NCBI RefSeq assembly: GCF_016907835.1
Contig: NZ_JAFBCT010000001.1
Coordinates: 744,001 to 808,000, forward strand
DNA length: 64,000 nt
Reading direction: 5' to 3'
Source: Agromyces cerinus
GTDB lineage: Bacteria; Actinomycetota; Actinomycetes; Actinomycetales; Microbacteriaceae
This document shows, piece after piece, positions 52,983 to 63,401 of the stretch. Both the position numbers and the translations under genes were made by a program. The notes below the pieces were generated by a model. That model was given only the letters and a program-made list of their open reading frames with translations, was not told the DNA's origin and did no database searches. Numbering within the stretch: position 1 is the stretch's first letter; each line of letters opens with the position of its first letter.

Positions 52983-55538
52983 GTGAACGGTATGCGTCGT
53001 CTCATGGGAGGGCTGCTCGCAGCCGTGCTCGTCATCGGTGGTGTGGGGCTCACGGAGACGGTCGGGCAGGTGCCCGCCGCGAACGCGGCCAACGGGAGTG
53101 ATTTCAATCCCGGCATGATCATCACGGACGCGGTCTTCTACGACAGCGGCACCATGACGGTCGCGCAGATCCAGTCCTTCCTGAACGCACGAGTGCCGAC
53201 GTGCCGCAGTGGGTACGTGTGCCTGAAGAGCTACCGCCAGACGACGACCTCGCAGCCCGCCCGCAGCGAGGGCTGCTCGGCGTATTCCGGTCAGACGAGC
53301 GAGACGGCTGCGACGATCATCTACAAGGTCGCCCGCGCATGCGGGATCAATCCCCGCACGCTCCTGGTGCTCCTCGAGAAGGAGCAGGCTCTCGTCTCGG
53401 ACACTTGGCCGTCGTCGCGCCAGTACCGATCGGCGACCGGCTACGGATGCCCTGACACCGCCGACTGCGATGCGAACTACTACGGGTTCTTCAATCAGGT
53501 GTACCACGCGTCGTGGCAGTTCAAGAAGTATCGTGCGCGCCCCGCCGATCGCGCCTACCAGGCCGGGCGGACCAACACGATCCTCTGGCACCCGAACGCG
53601 GCGTGCGGCTCCTCGAAGGTCTACATCCAGAACCAGGCCACGGCAGGGCTCTACCTCTACACCCCCTATCGGCCGAACGCAGCGGCACTCGCGAACCTCT
53701 ACGGAACGGGCGACGGTTGCTCGAGCTACGGGAACCGGAACTTCTGGCGCATCTTCACGGACTGGTTCGGATCGACCGGTGCGTATGCGGTCGATCCGCA
53801 TCTCTCGGCATTGTTCACCTCGACGGGCGGGTCGGTCGGGACGCTCGGCAACGCCACCGACACCCCGGTGAAGTACGCAGATGGCGGAGTCGGCCAGGAG
53901 TTCCAACGTGGTTGGGCGTACTGGCACACCTCGACCGGGGCGTATCGAACCGCCGCAACCATCGGGCGCTCCTACATCGCCCTCAAGGGCCCGACCGGGG
54001 TGCTGGGGTATCCGACGACGAACCCGAAGGCGGAGCCGAACTCCGGATCCAGCCAGAAGTTCCAACGGGGCTGGCTCTACTGGTCCAGTGCGACGAGCAT
54101 CCACATCGTCTCCGGGCCCATCGGCAACTCGTACGCCACGCTGAAGGGACCGTCCGGCGTGCTCGGGTACCCCCTGGCAGCAGCGGTGGCCGGACCCGAC
54201 GGCGGATCGGGGCAGCGATTCCAAGGCGGCTGGCTCTACTCGTCGCCGACGACGAGCATCCACCGCGTCTCAGGTGCGATCGCGACCGCGTATCAGGCGG
54301 CGAAGGGCCCCTCGGGTCCGCTCGGCTACCCGATCGCCGCACAGAAGACCGAGGCGAACGGGTGGGTCAGCCAGGCGTTCCAGAAGGGCGTCTTCTACAG
54401 CTCGAGCGCCACCGGCGCGCGATACGTGCTCACCGCCATGCAGAGCGGCTACCTGGCAGAGGGCGGCGTCGCCGGCTCCCTCGGTGGGCCGGTGGAGTCG
54501 ACGAAGGCGTACGGCGCCGGATTCGGCCAGAAGTTCCAGAAGGGCTGGCTGTACTGGTCGCAGGCGACGGGCTTCGATCGCTCGTGGGGCGCCATCGGCA
54601 ACTCCTATGCCGCGCTCAAGGGTCCTTCGGGGGTGCTCGGGTTCCCACTCGGGCCCCCGAAGTACACGAGCACATGGTCGACGCAGGCGTTCGAGAAGGG
54701 CACCCTGTATTCCTCGACGACCGGCGGCATCCACTACCTGCTCTCCGCGATGGACAAGGCGTACACGGCTGCGGGCGGCGTCGCCGGCCCGTTCGGCGTG
54801 CCTGCCGACAGCACCAAGTCGTACGCCGATGGCGGTCAGGGGCAGCGGTTCAGCAAGGCGTGGCTCTACTGGTCGGCCGCGACGGGGCTCGACAGCACGG
54901 TCGGCCGTCTCGGGTCGTCCCATGCGGCGCTCGGCGGTGGCGGAGGGGTGCTCGGCTACCCCGTGGCCGCACAGAAGTCCGAACCCGGTGGCGCGCTCAG
55001 CCAGCAGTTCACCGGTGGTGGGCTGTACTGGTCGCCGACGCGGGGCATCCACTACGTCGCGAAGTCGCTGAATGTGGAGTACCAGAGGCTCGGCGGCGTC
55101 GGTGGGACGCTCGGACACCCGATCGACAGTACGAAGACCTACAAGAACGGGGTCGGTCAGCGGTTCGAGAAGGGCTGGCTGTTCTGGTCGGCGAAGGGCG
55201 GCTTCGTCATCACCACCGGAACGATCGCCTCGTCGTACATCACGCTCGGGGGACCCGACGGCGTCCTCGGGTACCCGGTCGCCGCCCGCACGTCCCAGGC
55301 GCGGGGCGGCTACGCCCAGGAGTTCGCGAACGGTTGGCTGACCTGGTCGTCCGCCACCGGGGTCGACCGCGTCGCGCGCCCGATCGGCGAGCACTACTTC
55401 ACGAAGGAAGGGGGGCCGGGCGGATCGCTCGGCTATCCGGTGGGGAGCACGGTGACCAAGTCCGGCGGCGTGCTCGAGCAGCAGTTCGAGCGTGGGCGCC
55501 TTCGGTGGACCTCCGCCGGCGGGACCGTGCGCTACTGA
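52983..55538 (+). CDS. Secreted protein with eleven LGFP repeats and an N-terminal hydrolase-like domain
   Basis: Exported protein of 851 aa. A signal peptide covers residues 1-35 (cleavage near ANA). Residues 40-270 form a Cys-containing domain with AATIIYKVARACGINPRTLLVLLEKEQALV and CDANYYGFFNQVYHASWQFKKY; the helix with a Glu followed by an NxYG-type stretch is reminiscent of lysozyme-like folds, but that is inference. From about 280 to the end are eleven repeats of about 52 residues with the pattern LGYP...GxxQxFxxGWLYWS, the LGFP repeat of actinobacterial wall proteins. Probably binds wall polysaccharide. Neighbours are glycosyltransferases. Confidence 0.88.
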   Translation: MNGMRRLMGGLLAAVLVIGGVGLTETVGQVPAANAANGSDFNPGMIITDAVFYDSGTMTVAQIQSFLNARVPTCRSGYVCLKSYRQTTTSQPARSEGCSAYSGQTSETAATIIYKVARACGINPRTLLVLLEKEQALVSDTWPSSRQYRSATGYGCPDTADCDANYYGFFNQVYHASWQFKKYRARPADRAYQAGRTNTILWHPNAACGSSKVYIQNQATAGLYLYTPYRPNAAALANLYGTGDGCSSYGNRNFWRIFTDWFGSTGAYAVDPHLSALFTSTGGSVGTLGNATDTPVKYADGGVGQEFQRGWAYWHTSTGAYRTAATIGRSYIALKGPTGVLGYPTTNPKAEPNSGSSQKFQRGWLYWSSATSIHIVSGPIGNSYATLKGPSGVLGYPLAAAVAGPDGGSGQRFQGGWLYSSPTTSIHRVSGAIATAYQAAKGPSGPLGYPIAAQKTEANGWVSQAFQKGVFYSSSATGARYVLTAMQSGYLAEGGVAGSLGGPVESTKAYGAGFGQKFQKGWLYWSQATGFDRSWGAIGNSYAALKGPSGVLGFPLGPPKYTSTWSTQAFEKGTLYSSTTGGIHYLLSAMDKAYTAAGGVAGPFGVPADSTKSYADGGQGQRFSKAWLYWSAATGLDSTVGRLGSSHAALGGGGGVLGYPVAAQKSEPGGALSQQFTGGGLYWSPTRGIHYVAKSLNVEYQRLGGVGGTLGHPIDSTKTYKNGVGQRFEKGWLFWSAKGGFVITTGTIASSYITLGGPDGVLGYPVAARTSQARGGYAQEFANGWLTWSSATGVDRVARPIGEHYFTKEGGPGGSLGYPVGSTVTKSGGVLEQQFERGRLRWTSAGGTVRY

Positions 55539-55557
55539 TCGGGCGCCGCGCACGAAC

Positions 55558-55563
55558 TAGGAT
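55558..55563 (+). promoter_or_regulatory. -10 box of a glycosyltransferase gene, leaderless arrangement
   Basis: TAGGAT ends 7 bases before the GTG at 55571. Confidence 0.45.
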
Positions 55564-55570
55564 GTGCTGA

Positions 55571-56713
55571 GTGTCCAGACCGCGCATCCTCTGCATCTCC
55601 TTCTCGCATTTCCTCGCCGACTCCAGGGTGCTGCGACAGCTGAAGGTCCTGGAACGCTTCGGCGACGTCACCACAGTGGGATACGGCGCAGCACCGGAAG
55701 GCGTCGCCGAGCATCTCGAGATCGACGCCTCGCTGCCGTCCCTTCCGCAGACCGTCGGCGGCGTGGCGAAGCTGGCGGTGCGGGCCTACCGGTCGGTCGA
55801 GTTCGACGCTCCGGCCGTCCGCCGCGCGAAGGAGCTCATCGGCGACCGTTCATTCGACCTCGTCGTCGCCAACGAGGCGCGCGCACTGCCGCTCGCACAC
55901 CACGTGGCCGCCGGGGCACCGGTCTGGGGCGACATGCACGAATGGGCGCCGCAGGAACGCACGCACGTGCTGTCCTGGAGACTGCTCGTCGCACCGTTCA
56001 TGACCTGGGTGTGCCGCGAGTACCTGCCGCGCACTGCGGCCGTCTCGACCATCAACGGTTCGATCGCCGAGCTGTACGAGCGGGAGTTCGGGGTGCGATC
56101 CCGAATCGTGCGCAACGCGATCGATCTTCAGCCGCTCGCGCCGTCCCCGCTCGCGCCCGATCGGATCCGGCTGGTGCACAGCGGGGGAGCGGTGCCCGGT
56201 CGCAGCATCGAGACGCTCATCGAGGCGACCAAACAGCTCGACGAGCGGTTCACGCTCGACCTCTACCTCGTGAAGGCGCGCGGTGCCGATGCCTATTGGC
56301 AGAGCCTTGTCGACAGCGCGGCCGCAAGTGATCGCATCACGGTGCACGACCCGGTCGCGCCTGCTGAGCTGCCGAGCGTCCTGAACGCATTCGACGTCGG
56401 CGTGTTCGTCCTGCCTCCGCGCACGATGAACCATCGGCTCATGCTGCCCAACAAGTTCTTCGACATGGTGCAGGCGAGGCTCGCACTGGTCTTCAGCACG
56501 GCGGTGGAGACCGACGCGCTGATCGAGCGCTTCGACCTCGGCCGGATCTCGCCCGGGTTCGGGGTCGCCGAACTCGTCGAGGCGCTGTCGACGCTCACGC
56601 ACGACGACGTCGCGCGTTTCAAGGCGAACGCCGATATCGCGGCCGCGACGCTGAACTCGGCAGAGGACGAGCGGGTCGAGGCCGAGATCATCACGTCGCT
56701 GCTCGCCCGCTGA
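55571..56713 (+). CDS. Glycosyltransferase family 4-like protein
   Basis: GT-B protein (380 aa). CISFSHFLADSRVLRQLKVLERFGDVTTVGYG is the N-terminal start; SGGAVPGRSIETLIEATKQL opens the donor domain and LPPRTMNHRLMLPNKFFDMVQARLALVFS is the diphosphate-binding region. The conserved second Glu of EX7E is not clear. Its stop directly abuts the stop of the next, convergent gene with no intergenic base. Confidence 0.83.
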   Translation: MSRPRILCISFSHFLADSRVLRQLKVLERFGDVTTVGYGAAPEGVAEHLEIDASLPSLPQTVGGVAKLAVRAYRSVEFDAPAVRRAKELIGDRSFDLVVANEARALPLAHHVAAGAPVWGDMHEWAPQERTHVLSWRLLVAPFMTWVCREYLPRTAAVSTINGSIAELYEREFGVRSRIVRNAIDLQPLAPSPLAPDRIRLVHSGGAVPGRSIETLIEATKQLDERFTLDLYLVKARGADAYWQSLVDSAAASDRITVHDPVAPAELPSVLNAFDVGVFVLPPRTMNHRLMLPNKFFDMVQARLALVFSTAVETDALIERFDLGRISPGFGVAELVEALSTLTHDDVARFKANADIAAATLNSAEDERVEAEIITSLLAR

Positions 56714-57727
56714 TCAGGGGATCGGTCGTGCTCCTGCACGGTCGAGCAATCGCGGGTAGAGGTCCGCGAGGGTGCGGTATCCGAGCTCGGCGTCGTGCGT
56801 GCGGGCGATCCATGCCGCCCCCGACGTGGAGACGGGATGGCGCAGCGCGACCAGTGCAGCGTCGGTGACGGCATCGGGGCGTCCCCATGCATCCGCTCCG
56901 CCGCCGATCGGAGGGGCGTCGGGGTAGTACCCGGGAACAAGCGGCGCGACGACCGGAACACCGGTGCCGATCGCCTCGAGTTCGCTTGAGGAGAGGATGC
57001 CCGCGCTCTGACCGACCACCACGCTCGATTCCGCCATGTAGCGCACATACGCGTCGTAAGGCATGCGCGGGACGAGCTCGACGCCTGCGGAACGGGCGGC
57101 GTCGGCGCCCGGTCCCCAGTCGAGGCCGGTGACTGCAACCGCGGCATCCGTCTCGGTCACGAGGCGACGCGCGATCGCGAGCTGCGCCTCGAGGCCCTTG
57201 ACGTCCTCCCATCGAGAGGCGAAGAACACCCTGGGTTCAGGGCGATCGGGGTGCACCGGCAGGGAGCCGAGATCGATCGGAACCGGGAAGTACACGGCAT
57301 CCGGCCGATGCGGCAGCACATGCTCTGCGAGGTCGGGTGTCGAGTAAAGTACGGCCGCTGCGCTGCGGACGCCCCACAGCACCGAGTCGCGCCAGGCGGG
57401 CTCGTACTGCAGGGTGCGGATGTCGGTTCCGTGCAAGTGGAGCACGAAGCGCTTCGGAACGAGTCGCGTGTGCTTCAGCATTGCGCCCGAGTGCACGTGC
57501 AACAGGTCGACCCCGGCCGCGCGACGGGCGAGGCCGGCGACCCAGGCCGCGCCGCGGCCGGCGAATCGCGCCCGCCCCGAGATCCCGGTCCATGAGGGAT
57601 CTGCGACGGCACGCGGGTAGAACGACCATGGCTCGCCGTGCCGTGCCGCGACCTTCAGCAGACGATGCGCGGTGAACGCGGCATCATTCACATGGAGGAC
57701 ACGGACACGGTCCGGCGAACCCGACAC
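56714..57727 (-). CDS. Glycosyltransferase family 4-like protein
   Basis: GT-B protein (337 aa). DLLHVHSGAMLKHTRLVPKRFVLHLHGTDIRTL belongs to the acceptor domain, VFFASRWEDVKGLEAQLAIARRL starts the donor domain and GILSSSELEAIGTGVPVVAPLVPGYYPD is the sugar-nucleotide region. GTG start two bases after the stop of the upstream sugar dehydrogenase gene, so it is the last gene of the minus-strand polysaccharide unit. Confidence 0.85.
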   Translation of the reverse strand: MSGSPDRVRVLHVNDAAFTAHRLLKVAARHGEPWSFYPRAVADPSWTGISGRARFAGRGAAWVAGLARRAAGVDLLHVHSGAMLKHTRLVPKRFVLHLHGTDIRTLQYEPAWRDSVLWGVRSAAAVLYSTPDLAEHVLPHRPDAVYFPVPIDLGSLPVHPDRPEPRVFFASRWEDVKGLEAQLAIARRLVTETDAAVAVTGLDWGPGADAARSAGVELVPRMPYDAYVRYMAESSVVVGQSAGILSSSELEAIGTGVPVVAPLVPGYYPDAPPIGGGADAWGRPDAVTDAALVALRHPVSTSGAAWIARTHDAELGYRTLADLYPRLLDRAGARPIP

Positions 57728-57729
57728 GA

Positions 57730-59019
57730 TCAGGCGCGCCCGATGACCCGGTAGACGACGTCGCCCCAGACGTCGGGCGAGCTCACGCGGCGACCATCGA
57801 TGAACGCCCGGACGCCGGGAAGGTCGGCCGGGCCGAGGTCGCGGTACTCGGCGTGGTCGGCCTGGACGATCGCGGCGTCGACGGTTTCGCCCAGGTGATA
57901 CGGGGTGAAGCCGTAGCCCGCGAGCTCCTCATCGGTGTACAGCGGATCATGCACGAGCACGTGGGCGCCGCGCGCCTTCAGTGAGGCGACGGTGTCGAAG
58001 ACACCGGAGAAGGCGGTCTCCTTGACGCCACCGCGATAGGCGGCGCCGAGCACGACGACACGGGCGCCCGCGAGGTCGCCGAACGCGCCCTCGAGCATGC
58101 CGACCGCGTAGTCGGGCATGGCCAGGTTGGCCTCGCGTGCAGCGCGGACGACGGTCGCGTCGGGGTCGTTCCACAGGTAGAGGCGGGGGTAGACGGGGAT
58201 GCAGTGTCCGCCGACCGCGATGCCGGGCTGGTGGATGTGGCTGTACGGCTGGGAGTTCGACGCGTCGATGACCTTGTAGATGTCGATGCCGCTCTTCTGC
58301 GCGAACCGGGCGAACTGGTTCGCGAGTCCGATGTTCACATCGCGGTACGTCGTCTCGGCGAGCTTCGCGAGCTCGGATGCCTCGGCCGAACCGAGATCCC
58401 AGACGCCGTTGGGTCGGGGCAGATCGGGGCGCTCGTCGAAGTCGAGAACCGCCTCGTAGAAGTCGACCGCCGCGGCAGCGCCCGCCTCCGAGAGGCCGCC
58501 GACGAGCTTCGGGTACTTGCGCAGGTCGGCGAACACCCGGCCGGTGAGGACCCGCTCGGGCGAGAAGACGAGGTGGAAGTCCTCACCCTCCGTGAGGCCC
58601 GAGGTCTCCTCGAGCAGCGGCTTCCACCGGTCGCGCGTGGTTCCGACGGGCAGCGTCGTCTCGTAGGCGACCAGCGTTCCGGCCGTCAGGTGCTCGCCGA
58701 GCGAGCGCGTGGCGGCGTCCATCCATCCGAAGTCCGGGCGTGCCTCGGCGTCGACGAAGAGCGGGACGACGAGCACGACGGCGTCGGCGCCGGGGACGGC
58801 GTCGGCGTAGTCGGTGGTCGCACGCAGACGGCCCGCCGGCACGAGCTCCGAGAGGCGGTCTTGCAGCTCCGCCTCGCCCGGGAACGGCTCGACGGCGGCA
58901 TTCACGAGTTCGACGGTGCGCGGGTTGACGTCGACGCCGACGACGTCGTGACCCTTCGAGGCGAACTGCACCGCGAGCGGGAGTCCGATCTTGCCGAGTG
59001 CGATGACGGCGATCTTCAC
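57730..59019 (-). CDS. UDP-sugar (ManNAc/glucose-type) 6-dehydrogenase
   Basis: Oxidises a UDP-hexose(NAc) to the uronic acid with two NAD+ (429 aa, WecC/TviB/Ugd superfamily). IAVIALGKIGLPLAVQFASKGHDVVGVD binds NAD; VVLVVPLFVD, FSPERVLTGRVFADL and AVGGHCIPVYPRLYL, whose Cys is the thiohemiacetal nucleophile, follow; VLGAAYRGGVKETAFSG is in the C-terminal domain. FSPERVxxG and HCIP suggest the WecC/TviB side rather than plain UDP-glucose dehydrogenase, but the substrate is not certain. Confidence 0.9.
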   Translation of the reverse strand: MKIAVIALGKIGLPLAVQFASKGHDVVGVDVNPRTVELVNAAVEPFPGEAELQDRLSELVPAGRLRATTDYADAVPGADAVVLVVPLFVDAEARPDFGWMDAATRSLGEHLTAGTLVAYETTLPVGTTRDRWKPLLEETSGLTEGEDFHLVFSPERVLTGRVFADLRKYPKLVGGLSEAGAAAAVDFYEAVLDFDERPDLPRPNGVWDLGSAEASELAKLAETTYRDVNIGLANQFARFAQKSGIDIYKVIDASNSQPYSHIHQPGIAVGGHCIPVYPRLYLWNDPDATVVRAAREANLAMPDYAVGMLEGAFGDLAGARVVVLGAAYRGGVKETAFSGVFDTVASLKARGAHVLVHDPLYTDEELAGYGFTPYHLGETVDAAIVQADHAEYRDLGPADLPGVRAFIDGRRVSSPDVWGDVVYRVIGRA

Positions 59020-59053
59020 AGTTGTGCTCTCTTCTCTTTCAGCGGTGCCGGCG

Positions 59054-61021
59054 TCAGCAGCCGGTCACCTCGTACAGTTTCGCGTCCCCGCGCGATGCGA
59101 GCAACGTCAGGGCGGTGGCATCCTGCAGATCGGTGAGGCCGGGGTACAACTCGGTGCGGGCGTCGACCTGGAAAACGAAGCGGTCGCCGAAGTCGAGCAC
59201 GTAGTCGACCCCGAACTCGGCTGCGGCGCTGCAGGCTGCTGCAGTGCCGTCGCCGAGTCCCTCGGCGATGTCCCAGTATCCCTCCGGGTATCGGCCGCCG
59301 AGGTGCGGGAACAGGGCCGCCCGATCGGCGTACGCGTAGACGAGGGAGCTGCCGTTCCACGGGTTGCCGGCGATCACCGCGTCCTCGGGCGTGAGCTCCG
59401 CGACCTCTGCGAACACGGCGGCCTCGTCGGGACTCAGCACGGGGCTGCCCGCCTCGAAGCGATAGGCATCGGCGAGATGGCCCCGCGTGCGCTGGACGCC
59501 GCCGAACTGGGTGCCGACGACCGCCACGATCAGCACCAGTGCGATCGCGCCGGAGACGGCCGTGCGCAGCAGTGCCGGGGAGGAATCGGCCGGCACCAGC
59601 GCACGGATGCCTCGAGCCGTCCACTCGATGAGCATCACGAGCCCGATCGTGGCGAGCGCGACGGCGGTGACCGGCAGTACCGCGGCGAGCCGGAACGCGT
59701 CGTTGTACCAGAGGCCGGTGATGGCTGTGCGCAACGGTCCCACCGGGGCACCGTTCGCGACGGCGAAGAACAGCACGCTCAGGCCGTAGGCGATGACGAG
59801 CCAGATCGGCGTGCGCCGCAGGAACACACCGGCGACGCCCACCATGACCAGGAGCGTGACGACCACGCCGATGGTGATGTTGATCGGCCCGTTGGTCAAC
59901 GCCTCGAGGATCGCGACGACGAAGGTCCGATTCGGGATCCATCCGTTGTCGGTCGTTCCGAAGCGGGTCCACAGGACCAGCTCGATGGCGAACACCGCCA
60001 CCGCACCGGTGATGGCGGCCGCCCGGGCGCGCGTGCTGCGAGCGCTGCGGACGAATCGGATCGTTCGCTCGACGACGAGCGGAGCGCTCAGAACGAAGAG
60101 ACTGAAGAGGGCGTTCGGGTGGGCGAGCGACATTCCGCCGATGGACAGGAGCGCGGCAGCCCACCATCCGAACCGCGTCAGGTCGCCGGCATCGGCGGGA
60201 GAGCTCGCGTCACCGGTGCGGTGGGTGGCTCGAAGGGCGAGGACGACGGCGCCGAGGGCGATCGGCAGGAGCGCGATCGCGAGGATGTTCGGGTAGAGCA
60301 CGCCGAACCAGAGGAGTGTCGCAGGGAAGGCGGCGAAGGCCGCGCTGAGCGCACCGCCGATGGCGAGCGTCAACGGTGCGGCGCCGAAGATCGCGCGGAC
60401 GAGGAACACGGCGGCGACCGGCCACAGGATGCAGGCCATCACGACTGCCATCGCATTGGCGGCGACGACGATCTCCGAACCCGTGAGCTGGACGATGAGC
60501 GTCGTGAAGGCGTGCCACACGGTCGGGTAGAACCCGCTGCTCGATCCGGGCGTCGTCATGACGAGATGGAGCGGTGACGCATCGTCCTGGTTCAGGATCC
60601 AGCGCACGGCGTTGAGGTGGAACACGCCGTCGTAGGTCTGCGACGGATGGTCGGGGGCCCCGATGCCGAGGACCACGTTGCGTCCGATCAGCACGGCGCC
60701 GACGACGATGCCCGACAGGCCGCCGAGGAGGGATCGTCCCCATTCGCCGGATCGTCGACCGCGGCGCACCGTGAAGCGACGCAGGGCCAGGCCGATGACC
60801 GCCGTGATGATCGCGGCCCCCACCGGTACGCCGAGGTTCCAGCCCAGCCCGACGACGGGAGCGGCGATGCTCGATGCCGCGACGATCGCAACCGAGCCGC
60901 CGGCGGCGAGGCCGAGGAAGCCGACCCCGCGGGCCCCGATCGCTGCAGCGAACGGGGCGCCGAGGCCGAACAGGAGCAGCGTCGCGACGGTGAGCGCGGG
61001 AAGGGCGTCGAACCAGGTCAT
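59054..61021 (-). CDS. DUF6541 multi-spanning membrane protein
   Basis: Large integral membrane protein (655 aa) with about 13-14 hydrophobic helices through residue 520 and an extracytoplasmic C-terminal domain of about 120 residues. GIGAPDHPSQTYDGVFHLNAVRWIL in the first loop resembles polyprenyl-dependent glycosyltransferases of the GT-C fold, whose acidic loop motif sits there. The C-terminal part (DAVIAGNPWNGSSLVYAYADRAALFPHLGG) is typical of DUF6541. It lies between the sugar dehydrogenase and glf genes, so a role in surface-polysaccharide assembly is likely. Confidence 0.82.
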   Translation of the reverse strand: MTWFDALPALTVATLLLFGLGAPFAAAIGARGVGFLGLAAGGSVAIVAASSIAAPVVGLGWNLGVPVGAAIITAVIGLALRRFTVRRGRRSGEWGRSLLGGLSGIVVGAVLIGRNVVLGIGAPDHPSQTYDGVFHLNAVRWILNQDDASPLHLVMTTPGSSSGFYPTVWHAFTTLIVQLTGSEIVVAANAMAVVMACILWPVAAVFLVRAIFGAAPLTLAIGGALSAAFAAFPATLLWFGVLYPNILAIALLPIALGAVVLALRATHRTGDASSPADAGDLTRFGWWAAALLSIGGMSLAHPNALFSLFVLSAPLVVERTIRFVRSARSTRARAAAITGAVAVFAIELVLWTRFGTTDNGWIPNRTFVVAILEALTNGPINITIGVVVTLLVMVGVAGVFLRRTPIWLVIAYGLSVLFFAVANGAPVGPLRTAITGLWYNDAFRLAAVLPVTAVALATIGLVMLIEWTARGIRALVPADSSPALLRTAVSGAIALVLIVAVVGTQFGGVQRTRGHLADAYRFEAGSPVLSPDEAAVFAEVAELTPEDAVIAGNPWNGSSLVYAYADRAALFPHLGGRYPEGYWDIAEGLGDGTAAACSAAAEFGVDYVLDFGDRFVFQVDARTELYPGLTDLQDATALTLLASRGDAKLYEVTGC

Positions 61022-61043
61022 CGGGTGCGGAGGGATGCGCGGG

Positions 61044-62243
<1,200 letters not shown>

Positions 62244-62297
62244 TCAGGGCGACAGTCAAGGGTAACCGACTGCCACCGGGGTATCGGTGAGGGGCGG

Positions 62298-63401
62298 TCA
62301 GCCACGACCGGCTGCACGGGCGAAGGCGCGATCGTACGCACCGAGGCGCTCGGAGTCGTGGAATCGAAGCCCGAGCGTTGCCGCGATGTCCTCCGCGCTC
62401 AGTCCGCGGGTGCGTTCGAACACGACGGCGACGGCGTCGGCGTAGGCCTCCGGGTTCGCCTCGGCGACGAGCTCGCCGATCGAGGGGGCGACGAACTCGA
62501 CGTGTCCGCCGGTCGCCCCGACGACGACGGGACGTCCGTGGGCGATCGCCTCCGCGATGGCGACCCCGAAGGTCTCACCCTCGGTGGGCAGTACGAAGAC
62601 GTCCGATGCGATGAGATGGGCGCCGACCTCGTCGGGTCGTTGCGCCCCGACGAAATCGACGCGGTCATCGACGCCGAGGTCGGTGGCGAGCGTGACGGCC
62701 TCAGCGAGGAGCGGCCCGCCGCCCACCCAGGTGAGGTGCGCGTCACGGCCACGCGAATGCAGCTCCGCGAGCATTCGGACGGCGAGGAGCGGCCGCTTGC
62801 CCTCGGTCAGGCCACCCACGGCGACGAGACGGAGCCGCCCGTCGCCGGAACGCTTCGGGGGGACGGGCGTCGGAGCGTCGACGGCGTTCGGAACGGTCAT
62901 GATCGGCCCGCGGCGTCCGAGTCGTCGGATGAGCTCACCGAGGTGGTCGCTGACGGCGATGACGACCCCGGGCCGGTTGAGCAGGGCTCGACGGATCGCG
63001 CGGGTCCGACGCGCGGCGGCGCCGCCGCCGAACGAGGCCCCGATCGCGGAAGAGTGCTCCGTGTGCACCCAAGGGGTCCGACCGACTCCGGCGAGTGCCA
63101 CCGGCCAGAGGGAAGTCGCCGCGTGGGAGTTCAGGGCGTCGGCGTCGTTCAACAGGCTGCGAAGTCGGCGTCCTGCCCTCCACCATTGACGCGGGTCCGA
63201 CGGGGCCATGGGGATGCGCACCACGCGCACTCCGTTGCGTTCGACGACGGTCGGACCGCCATCGGAGTGCGCAGGTGCCACGAGATGGGCGACGGTGACC
63301 TGATGCCCACCACGAAGCATCCGCACATCGCGTTCGACGAAGGCGCCGGCGTACGGGGTCGCGTCATTCGGATACCACGGAGTGACGACGAGGACCCTCA
63401 C
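62298..63401 (-). CDS. Glycosyltransferase family 4
   Basis: GT-B glycosyltransferase (367 aa). RVLVVTPWYPNDATPYAGAFVERDVRML opens the acceptor domain, VAVGGLTEGKRPLLAVRMLAEL the donor domain, and VLPTEGETFGVAIAEAIAHGRPVVVGATGG is a full EX7E motif, so a retaining GT4 enzyme is expected. The open frame runs to 63743, but GTG at 63401 starts the conserved fold and overlaps the upstream gene's stop by four bases, with GGAG nearby. Confidence 0.9.
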   Translation of the reverse strand: MRVLVVTPWYPNDATPYAGAFVERDVRMLRGGHQVTVAHLVAPAHSDGGPTVVERNGVRVVRIPMAPSDPRQWWRAGRRLRSLLNDADALNSHAATSLWPVALAGVGRTPWVHTEHSSAIGASFGGGAAARRTRAIRRALLNRPGVVIAVSDHLGELIRRLGRRGPIMTVPNAVDAPTPVPPKRSGDGRLRLVAVGGLTEGKRPLLAVRMLAELHSRGRDAHLTWVGGGPLLAEAVTLATDLGVDDRVDFVGAQRPDEVGAHLIASDVFVLPTEGETFGVAIAEAIAHGRPVVVGATGGHVEFVAPSIGELVAEANPEAYADAVAVVFERTRGLSAEDIAATLGLRFHDSERLGAYDRAFARAAGRG

